21,556 bases of DNA from Euryarchaeota archaeon UBA53 (GTDB lineage Archaea; Thermoplasmatota; Poseidoniia; Poseidoniales; Poseidoniaceae): assembly GCA_002507425.1 (NCBI GenBank), contig DAZU01000038.1, forward strand, positions 10,094-31,649, given 5' to 3'. Position 1 is the stretch's first letter. The number at the start of each line of letters is the position of its first letter. The position numbers were made by a program, and so were the translations under genes. The notes beneath the pieces were generated by a model that worked only from the letters and a program-made list of their open reading frames with translations, ran no database searches and was not told the origin of the DNA. This document shows positions 16,686-21,556 of the stretch, in pieces.

Positions 16686-16760
16686 ATTTAGCCCTCATAA
16701 GTCAATAGTTTTGAATCCATCTATCGCAGGATTGAAGTAGTACGTGTGGAAAATTTAACT

Positions 16761-17027
16761 ATGGAATTCTCTACAATAGGAGCTGAAGATTCTCTTGAAG
16801 AGGCTAAGGCAAGACTAGATTCTGTTGACGCATTGATTGTCTGGGGTAATGAAGAAATATTGGGAGTTTTGACTGCTAAACACCTGGAACGGAAGGGAAA
16901 TTGTGGTAGTGTATGCGAGCTTGATGTTTTGGTAGATCCATCTCCAGAGCACAATCAAAAGTGGAAGCCAAAATTTATTGTCGTCACAGATGAGGGAGAA
17001 CCAGTTATCCTCAGTCATGGGTCATAA
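16761..17027 (+). CDS. Small single CBS-like domain protein
   Basis: An 88-residue protein (93 if GTG 16746 is used). Residues 4-42 follow the CBS half-pattern: STIGAEDSLEEAKARLDS, then ALIVWGNEEILGVLTAKHL, where GVLTxxxL is the usual end of the ligand-binding segment. CBS domains normally occur in pairs (Bateman module) and bind adenosyl ligands; here only one is present, so a functional unit would need a dimer or a partner. The rest (CGSVCELDVLVDPSP, WKPKFIVVTDEGEPVIL) contains a Cys pair and strands. It is divergent from the helical gene, and its 3' end overlaps gltX by 17 bases. The assignment rests on a short pattern. Confidence 0.55.
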   Translation: MEFSTIGAEDSLEEAKARLDSVDALIVWGNEEILGVLTAKHLERKGNCGSVCELDVLVDPSPEHNQKWKPKFIVVTDEGEPVILSHGS

Positions 17028-18681
17028 GCAGGTCACCATTTTCAATTACAGCATAGCCTATTCTCTCTAACTGAACGATAGTCCCGTCTGGATAATTATG
17101 ATCCTCAAGTATCCCCTGGTATGTGTTGATATCATCCCCGAAAGCAACGGTTAATTCACAATTCTTCCCTTGGGTAACCCAATGAACAACTTGTCTCTTA
17201 TCACTTCTTTCAACACTCTCTACATTTCCTTCAGCGTCAATATCACACAGGTCTTTCAATCTAATTGATTTTCCAGAATCCGCTTTCTCAATCCAAATTT
17301 TATCGGTTATCGAAAATTTCCTTTTCGGCATTTCTGTATCCGAGTGCGATTCTATTTCGATTTCCTTGGGGTAGTCTCCAAAAATGGTCAGTTCTACTGG
17401 GTTTCTTATGAACGCTAATCTAGGTGCAGTGGGGTCGATGCATTTGGTGTTGTGGGAATATAGGGTTGCTAGTGGAACAGCAATGTCTTTTTGCGTTAGT
17501 CCAAGTTCAATCCAGAACGTCCTCAGGGCTTCGGGTTTTATTCCTCTCCTTGACAATGCGGATAAAGTTGGCAGCCTAGGGTCATCCCAGCCCTCGTATT
17601 TGTCTGAATCTATGTCTTTCTTCATTTGTGATGTCGAGAAAGAACCAAATTCGTGGACTTTTACTCTTCCCCAATATATTGTTTCAGGATAATCCCAACC
17701 AAAATGTGCGTAAAGTAAAGTTTGTTTTCTTGTTGAATCCATCAAATCTTTCCCTCTAATTATGTGAGTTACGCCTTGTAGATGGTCTTCAATTGCTGAT
17801 TGAAAGTCAAGTAAAGGCCAGACACGCCACATGTTTCCTACCCTTGGATGTGATTTGGTTTGAATTCTTGCAGCAGGCCAGTCGCGCAAAGCGGGATTTT
17901 TTAATGTCATATCAGTCTTTACTCGTAACACTGCTTCTCCAGGCTGAAATCCGTTGGTGTCATTCATTTTCTCCCATAGAGTAAGGTTTTTTTCTACTGA
18001 GTTATTTCTGCAAGGGCAATCTTCCTTTGCAATTCTAAACTGCTTGAATTCTTCCCCAGTGCAAGTACATACATATCCGAAAAAGTTGGACAACATCTTG
18101 TGAGCATAGGAGTGGTACATGTCCATCCTTTCGCTAGCGATAACAATTCTATGAGCGGGGAAACCACAAAGCCACTCTTGTTGGATTGGTATTGATTCAT
18201 ATGCCTCAATCATAGGTGGTTTTACTGTTGTATCTGTATCATCAAATCTCAATATCAACTCACCTCCTAAATTCTTAGCATACTCGCCATTTATCACTAA
18301 ACCTCTTGAATGACCAAATGATAGTGGTCCGTTGGGGTTTGGAGCAAATCTTAACACTGGCTTTTGATTACTAGAATTAGGTAGTTCAGGTAGTCCTTCC
18401 CTTCTTGTTTGAATTTTTTTCTCCAGAAGTTCTGGTGCTTCCTTCTTAAGTATGGATTCTATTGCACTTAATCCCTCAGTTTCAGCAAAAGTGTTTGCGT
18501 CATCCACGGACTTTGCTACTAGGGAAGATATCATTTTCCCGTGCTTTCGTAAATCCTCTCGAGACCCCATAACTCGGCTGATAACTGATCCAGCTTTCCC
18601 CTTCCCTGAGTATTGTAGGCTATTTTGTAGAGCAAGGTGACGAATGAAACTCAACGTTTTTTCATCAGGCTGCCACTCCAT
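17011..18681 (-). CDS. gltX: Glutamyl-tRNA synthetase, archaeal type
   Basis: A 556-residue class I synthetase that charges tRNA-Glu, and in archaea usually also tRNA-Gln for later amidation. It has an archaeal helical N-terminal extension (1-100), then RFAPNPNGPLSFGHSRG with the HIGH-like FGHS at 122-125, RFDDTD at 145-150 and a Cys cluster CTCTGE...CPC (205, 207, 222, 224). VTHIIRGKDLMDST follows, then the KMSKS-equivalent FSTSQM (348-353) and the beta-barrel anticodon domain shared with GlnRS (from about 415). Length is typical. A perfect Shine-Dalgarno lies upstream. It is the second of two nucleic-acid genes after RNase HII (26-base gap) on the minus strand. Confidence 0.95.
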   Translation of the reverse strand: MEWQPDEKTLSFIRHLALQNSLQYSGKGKAGSVISRVMGSREDLRKHGKMISSLVAKSVDDANTFAETEGLSAIESILKKEAPELLEKKIQTRREGLPELPNSSNQKPVLRFAPNPNGPLSFGHSRGLVINGEYAKNLGGELILRFDDTDTTVKPPMIEAYESIPIQQEWLCGFPAHRIVIASERMDMYHSYAHKMLSNFFGYVCTCTGEEFKQFRIAKEDCPCRNNSVEKNLTLWEKMNDTNGFQPGEAVLRVKTDMTLKNPALRDWPAARIQTKSHPRVGNMWRVWPLLDFQSAIEDHLQGVTHIIRGKDLMDSTRKQTLLYAHFGWDYPETIYWGRVKVHEFGSFSTSQMKKDIDSDKYEGWDDPRLPTLSALSRRGIKPEALRTFWIELGLTQKDIAVPLATLYSHNTKCIDPTAPRLAFIRNPVELTIFGDYPKEIEIESHSDTEMPKRKFSITDKIWIEKADSGKSIRLKDLCDIDAEGNVESVERSDKRQVVHWVTQGKNCELTVAFGDDINTYQGILEDHNYPDGTIVQLERIGYAVIENGDLLMTHD

Positions 18682-18684
18682 GAT

Positions 18685-18690
18685 ACCTCC
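18685..18690 (-). promoter_or_regulatory. Strong Shine-Dalgarno of gltX
   Basis: The minus strand reads GGAGGT, three bases before the ATG at 18681. It fixes the gltX start and lies in the 26-base gap after rnhB, which fits translation from a shared transcript. Confidence 0.65.
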
Positions 18691-18707
18691 GGGGGGCTTT
18701 TAGTAAT

Positions 18708-19343
18708 TCAAAACAAGGTTTGTTGGCTTGCACTTGGCCTCGGGGGAGTTTCGCCACCCCAAGCATCTTTCACAGTCTTCCAGGACCATCTCAAACAGCT
18801 ATGCGGTAGTTTTCCATTTACTAGTAATTTTACTGCGTTTCTTGTTTTGGAATCTGAGGGATAGCCGCTTCCCAAATCAATGCCTAGGTCGTCAGACAAT
18901 TCTTCAATAACACGATCTCTTATGACCTTAGCAATGATGCTTGCAGCACCGACCTCTGGATATTTTTGGTCTGCTTTATGCTCTGCTTTACAGAAACGGT
19001 TTGATAATTTAGTAACGTTTCTTGCGAACCTTTCGCTATCGATATCACAAGCGTCGAGCATCACATCTCCCATAGGCATAGTTTGAAGTGCCTCAGCAAA
19101 TAATTCAACTTCTAGTTCATTTAAATTCCCAGAATTGTCTATTCGCTCAGGTTGGCAAATTACAACACTATGCGGCATTTTCGATAGGTCTTCAAACAAC
19201 TCCTCACGTCGCTTGCGTGTCAACTCCTTTGAGTCTTTGACTCCTAACTCGATAAGGTTAGAAGTGGAGATTGAACCAAATGCACAAACCACTAATGGAC
19301 CAATTGCAGGCCCCCTTCCAGCTTCGTCAACTCCAATTTTCAT
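18708..19343 (-). CDS. rnhB: Ribonuclease HII
   Basis: About 211 residues. It cleaves the RNA strand of RNA-DNA hybrids and nicks at single ribonucleotides in DNA. It has the N-terminal MKIGVDEAGRGPAIGPLVV with catalytic Asp6 and Glu7, then GVKDSKELTRKRR, VMLDACDID with Asp97, and AEHKADQKYPEVGAASIIAKVIRD with Asp125, completing the DEDD set. SGYPSD follows, and the length is normal. The ATG at 19343 fits the family start. A GTG at 19355 would add four residues and overlap the stop of the upstream surface gene (GTGA). Either way the gene is tightly coupled to that upstream gene and followed by gltX. Confidence 0.95.
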   Translation of the reverse strand: MKIGVDEAGRGPAIGPLVVCAFGSISTSNLIELGVKDSKELTRKRREELFEDLSKMPHSVVICQPERIDNSGNLNELEVELFAEALQTMPMGDVMLDACDIDSERFARNVTKLSNRFCKAEHKADQKYPEVGAASIIAKVIRDRVIEELSDDLGIDLGSGYPSDSKTRNAVKLLVNGKLPHSCLRWSWKTVKDAWGGETPPRPSASQQTLF

Positions 19344-19351
19344 GTAATCAC

Positions 19352-21556
19352 TCACAGATCTAAATCTTCGAAACCTGATATTGACGTTTCATTGCTAACT
19401 TTATTTTCATCACTCTTTGTTGATGTGACATTCTCTGTTGATTCTTTATTCCCCAATTGAGTTTGAAACCTCTCATTTGCCTCGCTTATCTTACCCAAAG
19501 GTTCATTTTTCTGAGTCCATTTTTCTTGGCTAGATTTAGAAAGTATGTCATTTGCAAATCCAACCTGCGTATTATCAATCTTAGCCGTCTCAGTGCTTAG
19601 CTTTTGATTATTAGATCCAAATCTTAAAGAAAACTCTTCAGAGGAAATTGTTGGGGATTCTATTGATTTGGGAACTTCACCTTCTTTTCTTTCAAAATCT
19701 TTCATCCAATCTCTAGGTTTATTTTCTTCTGTTGATTTTGGCTGATAAATTTTTGATTTATTCTTGCGAGCCATCTGATCTTTTATGGACTTGTTAATCA
19801 TTAAGCCACTTACAATAGATGCAATCAATATCCACTTCCATGCCCATAGATTACTTAGTAAAGATTTGATGACTTCAGACGCTTTAGAAGTCATTCCTTC
19901 CCCAGATTTTCCACTATCGGGAAGCTCGCCTATGGTCGCGCTTACAGTGTAAGAGAAATTCTTTGTTTCATCAGTAATACTTGTTACAGTGATGTTGAGA
20001 TAGAAATCATCGCTTGTAATTTGATTCTCTGGGACCTCGGCCCATCCGCTAAATGTAAATGTGTCACCTCGCTTAATATCCAGAATTTCAAAAGATCTTA
20101 TTTTTTCTGCATCAACGTCATAATTTGAATTACTGGGGGGAATTAAACTCAGTTCAGTATAGTAAGATGAACTCATACCAACTAGAAGTCCATCGTCCAC
20201 ATTTCCTTCATTTCTAAGAGTGATAGTTACACTCAAATTCCCATCACTTAATTCACTATCAGCTTTCGAAAATATCCAATCTACATGTGGCTCTATTGCA
20301 GACAATATTGTTATTGAATCTAAAATTTCACCATCAATTCTTCTCAATTCAATAACAGCATCGGCTTGAGACAAACCGGCAATCCCCTCTACTGGCGTTA
20401 AAGATAGAAAAATATCCTCACTCGTATCGCCTTTCGAAAGAGTAACTATTCTAGAATCAATGACAAATTCCATATTTGAATGGTTAGAGATAGTTAGATA
20501 AAATTCATCGTAGAAGTTACCAGTGTTTGTGATTTGAACTGCCTGTTCACAGGTTGCATTCCACAGTATTAAATCGCATTCATTTGTTACTATTGTTATC
20601 TCGCCAGATCTCTCTAGGGCAATTACTGAAGATAGGGATATTATTTTTTGTCGTTGGGGAAATGATTGAGGCATTACAATTAACTCAATCGACACCTCGC
20701 TATTATCTAAATTTGGAGCTTCAAAACCAACTTCAATGGTCCGAGATTGATTTGGCAATAATTCCTGTGCTTCAAACACATTAAACAAGGCTATTTTCCA
20801 ACCATTGATCTCGACTCTATCTTTCTCTTCATTACTGTTTTTTATACCGATATCGAGGAATGTGTTTACATTCCCATTATTTCGTAAAGTGACTTCAATC
20901 CTACCATTATCATCTGGGTCGAGACTAAGGTTGTCAGTTATTGAATCGATACTGATATCGTGAAATGATTGCATTTCTAAATCAAAAGACCAAGTTGATA
21001 TTTCATTGTCTAATTGAGATTGAGCGGATAGTGTAAATCTTGGCCCAGTTCCTGCTATTGGCATACCATTTTCGATTGGAGGGGTTTTAATCCAAAATGA
21101 AACAAAAATAGTTTGTGTTTTGTTTATACTTGACACCTGCAATCCTTCTGAATTTACGTCATCGATAAACCCAAATTCCCAGCTTGATGCAGAATTAAGA
21201 CTAAATGTTGCAATATCGTCAAATTCAGCATTGTTTGAAACATTGATTGCTAAAGTTGTGTTAACATTTTGTTGAACATAGAAGGATGAACCACTTTGGG
21301 CTGCGATTACCAAATTTGATTGTCTTGAAATTTTAACATCGATATCCTTTGTAATTATCCAATTTGGATCTTCCATTGAAGTTATTTCTAATCTCAACAG
21401 CAGAACAGGGTAATAGCTAATAGAGCCAGCAGTCAAATTGAAAGTAATTTCACCTGCGATCTGGGGTCGCACTTGTGTCCATGAATCGGGTATTCCTTCT
21501 GCTGTCAGGTTTTCGTCGATGGTATCCACAGAAATGAAAAAATTTCTCTCAGTGGT
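19352..21556 (-). CDS. Surface protein with NEW3/CARDB-like repeats and cytoplasmic tail (5' end outside window)
   Basis: The frame runs off the right edge; 734 residues are visible, and a GTG at 21529 is just an internal codon. The extracellular part is built of repeated beta-sandwich units marked by an N-x-x-N/E-x-D-like turn: NNAEFDDIATFSL, NNGNVNTFLDIGI, NTGNFYDEFYLTI and NEGNVDDGLLVGM. These resemble NEW3/CARDB repeats of archaeal cell-surface proteins. One TM segment (about 571-587, WILIASIVSGLMI) precedes a 147-residue hydrophilic, Ser/Glu/Lys/Asn-rich and probably disordered cytoplasmic tail ending GFEDLDL. It sits directly upstream of rnhB and gltX with an overlapping or near-overlapping junction, though nothing links the functions. 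Confidence 0.85.
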   Translation of the reverse strand, partial: TTERNFFISVDTIDENLTAEGIPDSWTQVRPQIAGEITFNLTAGSISYYPVLLLRLEITSMEDPNWIITKDIDVKISRQSNLVIAAQSGSSFYVQQNVNTTLAINVSNNAEFDDIATFSLNSASSWEFGFIDDVNSEGLQVSSINKTQTIFVSFWIKTPPIENGMPIAGTGPRFTLSAQSQLDNEISTWSFDLEMQSFHDISIDSITDNLSLDPDDNGRIEVTLRNNGNVNTFLDIGIKNSNEEKDRVEINGWKIALFNVFEAQELLPNQSRTIEVGFEAPNLDNSEVSIELIVMPQSFPQRQKIISLSSVIALERSGEITIVTNECDLILWNATCEQAVQITNTGNFYDEFYLTISNHSNMEFVIDSRIVTLSKGDTSEDIFLSLTPVEGIAGLSQADAVIELRRIDGEILDSITILSAIEPHVDWIFSKADSELSDGNLSVTITLRNEGNVDDGLLVGMSSSYYTELSLIPPSNSNYDVDAEKIRSFEILDIKRGDTFTFSGWAEVPENQITSDDFYLNITVTSITDETKNFSYTVSATIGELPDSGKSGEGMTSKASEVIKSLLSNLWAWKWILIASIVSGLMINKSIKDQMARKNKSKIYQPKSTEENKPRDWMKDFERKEGEVPKSIESPTISSEEFSLRFGSNNQKLSTETAKIDNTQVGFANDILSKSSQEKWTQKNEPLGKISEANERFQTQLGNKESTENVTSTKSDENKVSNETSISGFEDLDL

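Overview
The window reads as a chromosomal segment of a euryarchaeon, most likely a marine planktonic member of the Thermoplasmata side such as Marine Group II (Poseidoniales). The archaeal signature genes are arcS (archaeosine synthase, with its PCSxxKPY motif and PUA domain), an archaeal-type uS15 with the long N-terminal extension, a non-discriminating-type archaeal GluRS, and an archaeal UPF0201 protein. The lineage is inferred from style: AT-rich DNA, very tight packing, and four large secreted proteins with a C-terminal anchor. It is not proven by a 16S gene.

Layout from left to right. (1) 1-3945, plus strand: the end of a large surface protein, a small helical protein and a metzincin-like lipoprotein, all closely spaced. 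(2) 3940-5773: a two-TM protein (minus), a fusion of pyroglutamyl peptidase and a MutT-type Nudix domain (plus), and a UPF0201 protein (minus). (3) 5836-8934, plus: an ExoA-like glycosyltransferase, a membrane-anchored zinc-ribbon protein and DnaJ. (4) 8935-10965, minus: a secreted, single-TM protein with a large cytoplasmic domain. (5) 11030-14243, plus: arcS, rps15 and a degenerate RecJ/Cdc45-like (GAN) protein. (6) 14245-16685, minus: a secreted protein with three TM segments and a zinc ribbon, and a small helical protein. (7) 16761-17027, plus: a single CBS-like protein. (8) 17011-21556, minus: a surface protein (cut by the window edge), RNase HII and GluRS.

How the genes fit together: tRNA and translation functions (arcS, rps15, gltX, perhaps UPF0201) and replication or repair functions (the GAN-like protein, rnhB, the Nudix domain) alternate with cell-surface proteins. 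The rps15-GAN pairing is a known archaeal neighbourhood and supports assigning the degenerate DHH-family protein to the replisome. No gap between genes reaches 100 bases. All five convergent gene pairs overlap, abut or are separated by one base. I found no tRNA, rRNA, CRISPR array, insertion sequence, attachment site or phage gene.

The most interesting items are the apparently inactive GAN/Cdc45-like protein, the Pcp-Nudix fusion, the metzincin with Asn at the third zinc-ligand position, and two unrelated membrane proteins that each end in a cytoplasmic zinc ribbon. None is a clear new multi-gene system.
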